From contig NZ_JAZHOB010000009.1 in NCBI RefSeq assembly GCF_048751585.1, positions 186,001-250,000 on the forward strand: 64,000 bases of DNA, given 5' to 3'. A program made the position numbers and the translations under genes. Source of the stretch: G025836975 sp048751585. Lineage in GTDB: Bacteria > Pseudomonadota > Gammaproteobacteria > Burkholderiales > Burkholderiaceae_B. Below are positions 25,512 to 33,762 of this stretch, piece by piece (the stretch's first letter is position 1; every line of letters starts with the position of its first letter). Under the pieces are notes generated by a model that worked only from the letters and a program-made list of their open reading frames with translations, ran no database searches and was not told the DNA's origin.

Positions 25512-26519
25512 ATGGATATGACGAAGAGATTTCGTAGAACTAAAGAAATTCTGATTATTTGTTTGGCTGCGATGATCGGAACCTTCGCATCTTCCGCCGC
25601 ATGGGGCCAGAATGGTTCAAGTTGGCCAAACCGCCCGATAACACTCGTGGTACCGATAGCCGCCGGGGGCGGCACTGACATAATTGCGCGCGCTGTAGCC
25701 AACGAAATGACTTCTGTGCTGGGCCAGTCCATCGTGGTTCAGAACAAGGCCGGTGCCAATGGCACCATTGGCACCTCGGCGGTTGCCCGAGCCGAGCCAG
25801 ACGGCTATACCATTATGGTCGGGTCCATCGGAACGCATGCCGCAAACGCATGCCTATATGACCTGCCCTACGATCCGGAAAAAGATTTCGAGCCAATTGC
25901 TCTACTGGCCAAGTACAACAATGTGATTGTTGTAAACCATGACTCCTCAATAGCATCCCTGCCGGATTTGATTTCACGGGCGAAGGCGGAGCCAGGCAAA
26001 TTGACGTATGCGGTCACAGTGATTGGAAGCTCGTCACATTTAGCGATTGAACGGTTCAAGCAGATCGCCGATGTGGACATGCTTGCCATACCGTATAACG
26101 GTGCGTTGGCGGCCACAGCGGACCTGATGGGAGGGCGGGTCGATTTCATGCTGGATACGGTCGTCAGCCAATACGGCAACATTGCCGCGGGAAAGATGCG
26201 GGCCTTGGGGACGACAATGGCGGCTGGGCGCTCATCGGTGCTGCCTGACGTAAAGACAATTGCTGAGCAGGGTTATCCCACATTCGACACCGTGGGCTGG
26301 ACGGGTCTATTCGCCCCCGCCGGCACCCCAAAGGAAATTGTCGAAAAAATCGCGACAGCTCTTCAAACCGTATATGCAACGGGCAAGTTGCAAAAAACAC
26401 TGGGCAGCAAGGGGCTTGATGTAACCACGAATACGCCGAAGGAGTTCTCAAACTACGTCAAGCAAGAGCGCAAGACTTGGTGCGACGTCATCAAGCGCGC
26501 CAACATAAAGGTAGGCTGA
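25512..26519 (+). CDS. Bug/TctC-family substrate-binding protein
   Basis: A 335-residue periplasmic binding protein. The start at 25512 (MDMTKRFRRTKE) follows AAAGGAGA at about 25499; the frame is open further upstream but only inside the M81 gene. Signal peptide about residues 1-33 (ILIICLAAMIGTFASSAAWG), then PIAAGGGTDIIARAVANEM and AIPYNGALAATADLMGGR. It lies 49 bp after the M81 gene and before two deacetylase-like genes, so it likely imports their substrate. Confidence 0.93.
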   Translation: MDMTKRFRRTKEILIICLAAMIGTFASSAAWGQNGSSWPNRPITLVVPIAAGGGTDIIARAVANEMTSVLGQSIVVQNKAGANGTIGTSAVARAEPDGYTIMVGSIGTHAANACLYDLPYDPEKDFEPIALLAKYNNVIVVNHDSSIASLPDLISRAKAEPGKLTYAVTVIGSSSHLAIERFKQIADVDMLAIPYNGALAATADLMGGRVDFMLDTVVSQYGNIAAGKMRALGTTMAAGRSSVLPDVKTIAEQGYPTFDTVGWTGLFAPAGTPKEIVEKIATALQTVYATGKLQKTLGSKGLDVTTNTPKEFSNYVKQERKTWCDVIKRANIKVG

Positions 26520-26562
26520 ATAAAAGTGAAACCGACTGTCTTCAACAATTTTCAGGGACGCA

Positions 26563-27393
26563 ATGAAAACGTATTTTCCATCCGATCTTAAGTGCGTAGT
26601 GCTGCTGGGTGTGGACTTCGATGGACCGTGCCATGAAGTCGGGCGAGGTATTGCGCCACTGGGCATCCACTCCTGGGGCCGCTACTCCGCAAAAAGGGGC
26701 GTCCCCCGCCACCTGGAGATGTTCCAGCGGCTTGGCGTGCCCTGCACATTCTTTGTTCCCGGATATGACGCAGAACAATATCCGGACCTCGTCAAGGCCA
26801 TCGACTCGTCAGGCTGCGAGGTTGCCGCTCATGGCTATCTTCACGAAGCCTGGGAAATGCCATTCGAAGAAGAAGAGGCGCTGCTACGCAAGACAAACGA
26901 TATACTCGGCAACCTGCTGGGCAAGCAGGTACTGGGCTGGCGCTCGCCCTCGGGACGCAAGAGCGATCGCACCATGCAAGTGCTGAAGTCCATGGGCTAT
27001 ATCTATGATTCCAGCGATAAGGACTATGACCTTCCTTACAGGCTGCGCTTCTCCGATGGCGCGGGGGGCACCAACAATCTGATTGAGCTTCCCAACAATA
27101 CCTATAGCCTGGACGATTTCCCGTTCTACAAGTTCAGCCACACGCCGCCATCAGAAGTCAGGGATCAATGGATCGATGAGTTCGAGCATATCTACAACAG
27201 CGATGGATTCTTTGTGCTGACGGTCCATCCGCGTTCCGGATGGGGCAGCGGCACTCCGTCCCGCTCACGTGCTTTCGAAGAGGTCATACGCCATATTCAA
27301 CAGTATGACGGCGTCAGGTTTTTTTCCTGCGCCGGTTTTGCTCAATGGTGCCTGGCCAATCCCCATTACCTCGAAGAGGCTTGCCACACATGA
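26563..27393 (+). CDS. Polysaccharide deacetylase/PuuE-like hydrolase
   Basis: A 276-residue NodB-fold protein without a signal peptide. Motif 1 is GVDFDGP (D18, D20), motif 2 is AAHGYLHE (H90, H94), so the Asp-His-His metal set is complete; GWRSPSG and TVHPRSGWG are later family blocks. Cytoplasmic members of this type include allantoinase PuuE and related amidohydrolases acting on small C-N bonds rather than polysaccharides. With the M81 and Bug genes upstream, hydrolysis of an imported small amide is likely (inference). The stop overlaps the next start (ATGA). Confidence 0.85.
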   Translation: MKTYFPSDLKCVVLLGVDFDGPCHEVGRGIAPLGIHSWGRYSAKRGVPRHLEMFQRLGVPCTFFVPGYDAEQYPDLVKAIDSSGCEVAAHGYLHEAWEMPFEEEEALLRKTNDILGNLLGKQVLGWRSPSGRKSDRTMQVLKSMGYIYDSSDKDYDLPYRLRFSDGAGGTNNLIELPNNTYSLDDFPFYKFSHTPPSEVRDQWIDEFEHIYNSDGFFVLTVHPRSGWGSGTPSRSRAFEEVIRHIQQYDGVRFFSCAGFAQWCLANPHYLEEACHT

Positions 27394-28265
27394 AAACCGG
27401 TTTTCCCTGGCCCGAAGCCACGCGCAGTGTGGCCGCCGTCTCCGTCAACTTCGACGCGGAATCGTACGACCTGCTTACCACCACCCCGGAACGCCTGTTC
27501 GGCAGATTCTCATATGGACGTTACGGCGTGCGCGCCGGCCTGCCCCGCCTGCTTGATGTATTGGCCAAACACGGCATCCTCGCAACTTTCTTCGTCACCG
27601 GAAATGACGCGAACCGTCACGCGCAAGAGCTACGGCGCGTCGTGGCCGCCGGCCACGAGGTGGCCAGCCGAGGCGCCGACATGAAAAGGCCGCAACCCGA
27701 CAATGAACTAGCATGGCTGCGCGATGGCGTGGAGGCGGTGGAGCAGGCTACAGGCGCAAAAGTGCTGGGCTATCGCAGCCCTGACAACGAGCTTTCGCCG
27801 TCAACCCTTCATCATTTGCTTGAACTGGGTCTTGACTATGATGCGACGTTTCAAGACGACGATACCCCTTATCGGTTTCTGCTACCCGCAGGTACTCTAG
27901 CCGAGATTCCCTCATCGTATGCACTTTCCGACGGGCCAGCCTATTCGGCCCGCCACACGCATGCGCGCCTGCTACAGATATGGCGTGACGAAACCCGGGC
28001 ACTTTTGGATGTGAATGGCCTGATTCCGCTCGTATTGCATTTGCGGGGGGATTTTGGCTCTTCGCGCGTGGCCCGTATCGCCATGCTGAGCGAATATTTC
28101 TCCGAGATACAAGCTGAGCCCGGCATAAAGTTCATGACGTACGCCGCCTTGGCGCGCTGGACTCTCGATGTCAACTCCCCAGCCGAGCCTGATCCGTTTA
28201 CCGCCCATGCGGCAACGCTGGAAAATACCATTTACAGGGGAGATTTGGCGGTCAAACCACTATAG
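27390..28265 (+). CDS. Degenerate polysaccharide deacetylase/PuuE-like protein
   Basis: A 291-residue NodB-fold protein, paralogous to the gene just before it and coupled to it by an ATGA overlap. The fold marks are kept (FFVTGNDA, GYRSPDNE, LVLHLRGDFG), but motif 1 reads VNFDAE (N20 in place of the catalytic Asp) and motif 2 reads ASRGADMK (R94 and M98 in place of the two metal-binding His). It is therefore probably inactive or works without metal, perhaps as a partner subunit of the first protein. PuuE-type enzymes that need no metal make a distinct activity possible too. Confidence 0.82.
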   Translation: MKTGFPWPEATRSVAAVSVNFDAESYDLLTTTPERLFGRFSYGRYGVRAGLPRLLDVLAKHGILATFFVTGNDANRHAQELRRVVAAGHEVASRGADMKRPQPDNELAWLRDGVEAVEQATGAKVLGYRSPDNELSPSTLHHLLELGLDYDATFQDDDTPYRFLLPAGTLAEIPSSYALSDGPAYSARHTHARLLQIWRDETRALLDVNGLIPLVLHLRGDFGSSRVARIAMLSEYFSEIQAEPGIKFMTYAALARWTLDVNSPAEPDPFTAHAATLENTIYRGDLAVKPL

Positions 28266-28342
28266 GGCCAAGTCGTCGGGCGCTCCGGCGCCCTGCGCGA
28301 TGCCGGCTTTTTCGAGATGGCAAATCACGCCAATTGTGCCTA

Positions 28343-28363
28343 ATTGTTTTATACTAGGACAAT
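28343..28363. promoter_or_regulatory. Candidate toxin-antitoxin operator
   Basis: ATTGT (28343-28347) and ACAAT (28359-28363) form a dyad around a TATACT -10-like element; a further ATTGT lies 10 bp upstream at 28333. It is 19 bp before the antitoxin start, fitting autoregulation. Confidence 0.45.
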
Positions 28364-28381
28364 ACACAAGGAATTTTTTCC

Positions 28382-28600
28382 ATGAATGCTGCCCTCTCTC
28401 CCATCGTCTCCGAGTTCGAGACCGAAGAACAAGCGGCCAATTATGGCCGCTGGTTTCGTGTGAAAGTGCAAGCCAGCCGCAACGATACTCGCCCAGGCAT
28501 CTCTCACGACGAAGCAATGGCTCGTATTCGCGAAAAACTAAGCAATAAACTGGAAGATCAGGAAGAAGCCGGCACCCGACCGAATGGTCGGGACGGCTAA
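28382..28600 (+). CDS. RelB/StbD-like antitoxin
   Basis: A small 72-residue acidic-tailed protein (EFETEEQAANYGRWFRVKVQASRNDTRPGISHDEAMARIREKL) with the pattern of antitoxins that end in a DEAM..I region contacting the toxin. It is 35 bp before a RelE/ParE toxin gene and preceded by a dyad. Length and order fit a type II antitoxin; the exact family (RelB, StbD or ParD-like) is uncertain. Confidence 0.85.
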   Translation: MNAALSPIVSEFETEEQAANYGRWFRVKVQASRNDTRPGISHDEAMARIREKLSNKLEDQEEAGTRPNGRDG

Positions 28601-28635
28601 GTCCCAGGTATTACAACACTAAGAATCGGACAACC

Positions 28636-28911
28636 ATGCTACCCATATCCTGGAGTGCCGCCGCACTTGATGACTTAGACAGCATCATCGGCTACATCGC
28701 AGACATTGATGTGCATGCCGCTCTAGCCATGCACGATCAAATTGAAAACTCGGTGCTGCCCGTCTCGGATTATCCCTATATATATAGACCGGGCCGTGTG
28801 CCCGGCACCCGCGAAATCATGGCGCACCCCAATTACATCATCGTGTGCGAAGTCCGGGACGATCACGTCAAGATTCTGGCCGTTATGCATACGCGCCAGG
28901 AATTCCCCTAA
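28636..28911 (+). CDS. RelE/ParE-family toxin
   Basis: A 91-residue RelE/ParE-superfamily toxin: ISWSAAALDDLDSIIGYIADID at the start, PGRVPGTREIMAHPNYIIVCEV in the middle and VKILAVMHTRQEFP at the end, all typical. The C-terminal HTRQEFP suggests the ParE/RelE branch acting on gyrase or ribosome-bound mRNA; which one cannot be told. It is paired with the antitoxin gene upstream and followed by a terminator. Confidence 0.9.
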   Translation: MLPISWSAAALDDLDSIIGYIADIDVHAALAMHDQIENSVLPVSDYPYIYRPGRVPGTREIMAHPNYIIVCEVRDDHVKILAVMHTRQEFP

Positions 28912-28939
28912 GCGATCCCTGCACTTGCGCATCCGCTTC

Positions 28940-28970
28940 AAAGGGCCATCCCAAAAGGATGGCCCTTTTT
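28940..28970 (+). terminator. Rho-independent terminator after the toxin gene
   Basis: A 12-bp stem (AAAGGGCCATCC at 28940-28951 with GGATGGCCCTTT at 28957-28968), 5-nt loop, ending in a T-run. Confidence 0.9.
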
Positions 28971-29879
28971 CCATACCCTGGCCCGCCGACTGGCTGGCAA
29001 GGCTGAGCCGGCGGCCGGAATAACGGCGCCGCGCTTGCAACGAATGACGCATAGCTTGCAACAATACGCAACGACAGAGCGGGATTGAGCCGGAACGGAT
29101 TTGACAATCAGATGACGGGTTTCGATCCGCTAGTGACATACGGTTTCGTATTCATAGAACACCATACAAATGTTGTCACACGAACCCCATGCCTTCCCCC
29201 TGCTCGCGTAACAATTGACCTTCCCTGGCACATCGTTTTGACACAAAGTACAAAAAATAACGTCACAAGCGCATTTGCCTGACTCCGCCGACTGGTGGAC
29301 CTTTCCGTTGTAAACATCTGCGGTTTGTTACAGGCAGGTCCGGAGCCGATGATAAATTGATCTTGGTCTCTCCGGCTTTTAGCGGATAGGCAGCAAATGA
29401 GGAGAATAGAAGTGCCCAATGAACATCCAGGCTCCAGGGCCCAGGCGCAACCGGCAATGGATAGCAATCCGCTTGCCCCGCTTGCTGCCTGCGCCAAAAC
29501 TCGCCAGGTAGCGGTAGCGCGAATCAATGCCACACGGCATACGATCAACGCCGACCCACAAGGGCGACGCACGCGGCTCAACGACGCGGACGTGGGGAGG
29601 CTGGAATGGAATGTGCGGCCCAGGTCTCATCGAAACGTATCGCCGTATTGCTGACGCTGTTAAGTCGCGGCAATACATCAAGGTCAGGCACAAGCAATCA
29701 ACACTAGCCTGATCTTCTCCGCGTCGGCGGCTGTGCCGGCCGACGCCTACAACCCGGTTGCCATCAGGCAATGCTCTTCGTTCGGATACCGCCACCCGGC
29801 GCATCCACTGCGGTAGCTATTGCCCGGCGGCTTGATATTGCATTTTTTCCTGTAAAGACTTTAAGAAAAAGAATCCTTG
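28971..29879. other. Long noncoding leader before the capsule operon
   Basis: About 900 bp with no supportable gene. Some open stretches exist but lack ribosome sites and recognisable proteins. It holds AT-rich sequence around 29170-29270 (with TTGACA at 29238 but no good -10), an imperfect repeat GGACCT...AGGTCC around 29296-29345, and an ops-like element at 29810. The operon promoter and possibly a long regulated leader RNA are probably here. Confidence 0.5.
29769..29818 (+). promoter_or_regulatory. ops/JUMPstart-like element before wza
   Basis: GCGGTAGCT at 29810-29818 matches the core of the ops element (GGCGGTAGC) that recruits RfaH to long polysaccharide operons, and CAATGCTCT at 29769-29777 matches the start of JUMPstart (CAGTGCTCT) with one change, though the spacing is 13 bp longer than in enterobacteria. 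It lies 62 bp before the wza start. Confidence 0.45.
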
Positions 29880-31055
29880 ATGACGACTTCAACTCCGGTG
29901 CATGTCTCGACCGTTTTCAGCAGACTGAGACCGACGATAGCCATCCTGACGATCTCTTGCCTGCTGACGGCCTGCGCGATGGCTCCAGGCATGCGCATGG
30001 GCGCCAAAACCCAGTACGGCGATGCCACGGAGGACGCCGCGCCCGCGGGCACGCTGATCCCCATTACACCCGCCCTGATTGCCCAGCAAAGCAAGACGGC
30101 ATCCAAGGGGGGTATCGACAAAGACATAAAACAGCTGTTCGGAACACGCAAGGTCTATCGTATCGGGCGCAGCGATGTCGTCAACATTGTTGTCTGGGGC
30201 CACCCGGAACTGGGCCTGACACCGGCCACATCCAACCGCAGCATGGGCTCCACCAGTCAAGCCGACGTCGGTAATGGCTATAACGTAAATCCCGACGGCA
30301 CCATACAGTTCCCTTTCATCGGTCCGATCAAGATTGCCGGGCTGACTGAAAACGAAGCGCGCGAGCTGCTGACGCGGCGCCTGTCCAAATATGTGCATGA
30401 CCCGCAGGTCACCGTGCGGGTTCAAGCCTACCGAAACGGCCGCATCTATGTGGATGGTGAAGTGCGCGTCCCCGGCTTGCAAACGCTGGACGACATCCCC
30501 ATGACGCTGCCCGAGGCCATCAACCGCGCGGGCGGCTTCAGCGAGGAAGCGGATCGGTCATCCATTGCGCTGACCCGCAACGATAAAACCATCAATATCA
30601 ATCTGTCCAGGCTGACCCGCCAAGGCGTCAACCCCAACCGCATCCTGCTGGCCAACGGCGACTTGCTGCGCGTGCGCAACCAGGTTGAATCGCAAGTGTT
30701 CATCATGGGCGAAGTGTGGACGCCCCGCGCGCAACCGCTGCATGACGGGCGTCTATCTTTGACCGAAGCCTTGGGTGAATCCGGCGGCCCGAATCCCTGG
30801 ACAGCCGACGCCAGCCAGATCTATGTGGTGCGCAAAATGCCGGTTGAACTTGGCGGCGAAGACGCGCTGCCCGAGATCTATCACCTGGATGCCAGCTCGC
30901 CGGCGTCGTTCGTCCTGGCCAACGACTTCCAGCTGCAGCCCAGGGATGTGGTGTATGTGGACCCGGCGCCGGTGGTGCGATGGAATCGCTTCATCACCAA
31001 CCTGCTCCCAAGCTACAACTCGCTGTTCATCAATACCCGCAACACAACGCGCTAA
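29880..31055 (+). CDS. wza: Outer-membrane polysaccharide export protein Wza
   Basis: A 391-residue outer-membrane lipoprotein forming the export channel of a Wzy-dependent capsule or exopolysaccharide. The signal peptide ends at a lipobox, LLTAC, with lipidated Cys32. The polysaccharide-export domain starts at YRIGRSDVVNIVVWGHPEL, followed by SLBB-type repeats (YVDGEVRVPGLQ and VFIMGEVWTPRA) and a C-terminal amphipathic part. The ATG at 29880 is preferred to a TTG one codon upstream. It heads the 15-gene operon and is 7 bp before wzb. Confidence 0.95.
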   Translation: MTTSTPVHVSTVFSRLRPTIAILTISCLLTACAMAPGMRMGAKTQYGDATEDAAPAGTLIPITPALIAQQSKTASKGGIDKDIKQLFGTRKVYRIGRSDVVNIVVWGHPELGLTPATSNRSMGSTSQADVGNGYNVNPDGTIQFPFIGPIKIAGLTENEARELLTRRLSKYVHDPQVTVRVQAYRNGRIYVDGEVRVPGLQTLDDIPMTLPEAINRAGGFSEEADRSSIALTRNDKTININLSRLTRQGVNPNRILLANGDLLRVRNQVESQVFIMGEVWTPRAQPLHDGRLSLTEALGESGGPNPWTADASQIYVVRKMPVELGGEDALPEIYHLDASSPASFVLANDFQLQPRDVVYVDPAPVVRWNRFITNLLPSYNSLFINTRNTTR

Positions 31056-31062
31056 GACGATC

Positions 31063-31512
31063 ATGACCATGCATAACATCCTGCTCGTTTGCATCGGCAA
31101 TATATGCCGAAGTCCCGTGGCCGAGGCGCTTTTCAAGCGGCACTTCCCCGATAAGGCCGTGTATTCGGCGGGCCTGGCCGCACTGGTCGGCCACCCGGCC
31201 GACAGCACGGCGCAAGACATCGCCCGGGCGCACGGCCTGGATCTGTCGGCGCATCGCGCCCAACAGATCACGCGAGCCATGTGCACCAGCGCTGATTTGA
31301 TCCTGGTCATGGAAGGCGATCAGCAAAATGAGCTGGCGACGCGCTACCCCTTGGCGCGGGGCAAGATCCGCTGCCTGGGCGAGCTGCCGGAGGGCCAGCG
31401 TTTCGACGTCGCCGATCCGTATAAAAAGCCGCGCGACGCGTTCGAACAAGCTTATGCCGCCATCGAGCGCGGCGTCGATCACTGGGTACAGCGTATCCGC
31501 CAAATCGGGTGA
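31063..31512 (+). CDS. wzb: Low-molecular-weight protein tyrosine phosphatase Wzb
   Basis: A 149-residue cytoplasmic phosphatase that dephosphorylates the Wzc kinase. The active-site loop CIGNICRS (C10, R16) gives the CX5R motif, and the acid is D118 in DPYKKP. Placement between wza and wzc is standard. The ATG at 31063 is chosen because everything upstream lies inside wza in another frame; 31069 is an alternative. Confidence 0.95.
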   Translation: MTMHNILLVCIGNICRSPVAEALFKRHFPDKAVYSAGLAALVGHPADSTAQDIARAHGLDLSAHRAQQITRAMCTSADLILVMEGDQQNELATRYPLARGKIRCLGELPEGQRFDVADPYKKPRDAFEQAYAAIERGVDHWVQRIRQIG

Positions 31513-31527
31513 AGGCTCAAAACCAAG

Positions 31528-33759
31528 ATGACAATACCTAATAACGACATGCAGCCCAGCCTCGCGGACCAAAAAGACAGGGACGACGTGGACCTGCTGG
31601 GCCTGCTCGACATCGTAATCGAAGCCCGCTGGCTCATCGCCGCCATTACCGCCGTCGTCCTCTTCTTCGGTGTCCTGTATGCCTTCCTGACGCAGCCGGT
31701 GTATCAGGCGGACAGTCTGATACAAGTGGAACAAGGCAACGGGCCGACAAGCAATGCGCTCAGTGAAATGGCCGCCCTATTCAACGTGCAGTCGCCCGCG
31801 TCGGCCGAGATCGAGATTCTTCGTTCCCGATTGGTGATCGGGCAGGCCGTGGATGACCTTCGGCTGCATCTGAGCGCACAGCCGGACTACGCGCCCTTCG
31901 TCGGCCGATGGCTGGCTTCGCGCGCAACGGGGCTGTCGAAACCCGGCTTTCTGGGTATGGACGGCTATGTGTCGGGTACGGAGTCCGTGCAGCTGGACCG
32001 CCTGGACATGCCCGCCGAACTGGAAGGAACCCCTCTGGCGCTGATCGCCACCGAGGACGGCTACACCCTGCTCGGAACAGATGAATCGGAGCTGGCCCAT
32101 GGCAAGGTGGGTGAACTGGTGCCGTTCGAACTGCAGGGCGCGCCCGCCAGCATCCGGATCACCGCCTTGAGCGCAAAACCCGGCGCCCGTTTCATCGTGA
32201 CCCGCCAGTCGCGCATCTCGATGATCAAGAGCCTGCAAAGCGCGCTTGAAGTATCCGAAAAGGGCAAGCAATCGGGTGTGCTGTCCGCCGTCATGGCCGG
32301 CACGGACCCTGGGCGCATTACCCACATACTGAATGCCATAGGCCAGGCCTACGTCGACCAGAACATCGAGCGCAAGGCGGCCGAAGCTGAAAAATCACTG
32401 GCCTTCCTGGATGATTTCCTGCCCGAGCTGAAAGAAAAGATGGATGCGGCCGCCGACCGCTATACGGCATTCCGCGACGAACACGGTACCTTCGATCTGG
32501 GTACGGAAGGCTCCCTGTCGCTGAATACGTCGGTACAACTGAAGTCGCAATTGTTCGCCCTGGAACAAAAGCGCCGCGAACAGGCGGCGCTGTACACCGA
32601 AGCCCACCCCACCATGCAGGTACTGGACCGTCAGATCGCGGCGGTCAAGAAGGAAATCGCGGAGCTATCGAAAAAGATCAGCAATCTTCCCGATCTGGAG
32701 CAGCAATTGCTTACGCTCATGCAAGACGTGAAAGTCAACGGCGAGCTCTATGTCAATCTGCTTAACAGCGCCCAGCAACTTCGGCTGGTCAAGGAAGGCA
32801 AGATCGGAAATGTGCGGGTCGTGGACACCGCCGTCGTTCCAACCAGGCCCATCCAGCCGAACAAGCCGCTGGTCCTGTCGGTGGCCCTGCTGCTGGGACT
32901 GGCGCTGGGCGTGGGCACGGCCTTCCTGCGCAACATGATGCGCCCCGGCATCAAGGACCCCGCCGACATCGAATCCACTCTGGGGCTGAACGTGTTCGCC
33001 ACCGTACCCCATACAGCGGGTCAGGCCGAACTCCATCGCCTGATCATGGACCGCCGCCCGGGCAATCACGTTCTGGCGAACGTCACGCCAAGCGATCCGG
33101 CCATCGAAAGCTTGCGCAGCCTGCGCACCGCCTTGCAGTTCGGCATGCTGGACGCCCCCAACAATATCGTGCTGTTCAGCGGCCCCACACCGGGCATAGG
33201 AAAATCGTTCACCAGCGTCAACTTTGCAGCCGTGCTCGGCGCGGCCGGCAAGCGCGTCCTGCTGGTCGATGCCGACCTGCGCAAGGGCTATGTGCATCAG
33301 TACTTCGGCATGCAACGCCCCAAGGGCTTCAGCGAGCTGATCAGCGCCACGATTTCAACGGAGCAGGCCATACGGCCCAACGTCCTGCCCAACGTCGATC
33401 TGATCACCACCGGCGTACTGCCGCCGAATCCGGCCGAACTGCTGCTCTCGACGGCCGCTCCGAAGGTGCTCGAGGCGCTGTCCAGCCGCTACGACGTGGT
33501 GCTGCTGGATACCACCCCCATATTGGTGGTGTCCGACGCCATGGCATTGGCCTCGCATGCGGGCGCCGTCTTCCTGTTGGCTCGGGCCGGCGTCACGACA
33601 CTGGGCGAGCTGGAAGAATCGGTCAAACGCCTGCGGCAATCCGGCTCAAGAATCAACGGTGTGATCTTCAACGATCTTTCGGCTTCCAATCGCCGCTATG
33701 GCAGCAAGTACGGCAGCTATCGGTATACCCACTATGAATACGGCTCAAAGGATGTCTGA
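31528..33759 (+). CDS. wzc: Polysaccharide co-polymerase and tyrosine autokinase Wzc
   Basis: A 743-residue inner-membrane protein that sets chain length and controls assembly by autophosphorylation. An N-terminal Wzz domain with transmembrane segment (about residues 35-53), a periplasmic coiled coil (about 270-420), a second transmembrane segment (about 445-463) and a cytoplasmic kinase domain are seen. Kinase motifs: GPTPGIGKS (552-560), VLLVDADLR (577-585) and VVLLDTTP (657-664). The C-terminal end carries six tyrosines in its last 23 residues, the phosphorylated cluster. It follows wzb by 15 bp. Confidence 0.96.
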   Translation: MTIPNNDMQPSLADQKDRDDVDLLGLLDIVIEARWLIAAITAVVLFFGVLYAFLTQPVYQADSLIQVEQGNGPTSNALSEMAALFNVQSPASAEIEILRSRLVIGQAVDDLRLHLSAQPDYAPFVGRWLASRATGLSKPGFLGMDGYVSGTESVQLDRLDMPAELEGTPLALIATEDGYTLLGTDESELAHGKVGELVPFELQGAPASIRITALSAKPGARFIVTRQSRISMIKSLQSALEVSEKGKQSGVLSAVMAGTDPGRITHILNAIGQAYVDQNIERKAAEAEKSLAFLDDFLPELKEKMDAAADRYTAFRDEHGTFDLGTEGSLSLNTSVQLKSQLFALEQKRREQAALYTEAHPTMQVLDRQIAAVKKEIAELSKKISNLPDLEQQLLTLMQDVKVNGELYVNLLNSAQQLRLVKEGKIGNVRVVDTAVVPTRPIQPNKPLVLSVALLLGLALGVGTAFLRNMMRPGIKDPADIESTLGLNVFATVPHTAGQAELHRLIMDRRPGNHVLANVTPSDPAIESLRSLRTALQFGMLDAPNNIVLFSGPTPGIGKSFTSVNFAAVLGAAGKRVLLVDADLRKGYVHQYFGMQRPKGFSELISATISTEQAIRPNVLPNVDLITTGVLPPNPAELLLSTAAPKVLEALSSRYDVVLLDTTPILVVSDAMALASHAGAVFLLARAGVTTLGELEESVKRLRQSGSRINGVIFNDLSASNRRYGSKYGSYRYTHYEYGSKDV

Positions 33760-33762
33760 CCG

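Noticed and set aside
28575..28592. Hairpin CCCGACC-GAAT-GGTCGGG at the end of the antitoxin gene
   Set aside because: It lies within coding sequence and lacks a U-run; effect on translation of the toxin is possible but unsupported.
29070..29110. tRNA-like fragment (GCGGGATTGAGCC) that could mark an integration site
   Set aside because: No cloverleaf can be formed and the match to a T-arm is too short.
29238..29266. Promoter at TTGACA in the capsule leader
   Set aside because: No acceptable -10 box at 16-18 bp; recorded only as part of the noncoding leader.
29397..29712. Small open frames in the leader before wza
   Set aside because: Overlapping frames without ribosome sites or recognisable proteins.
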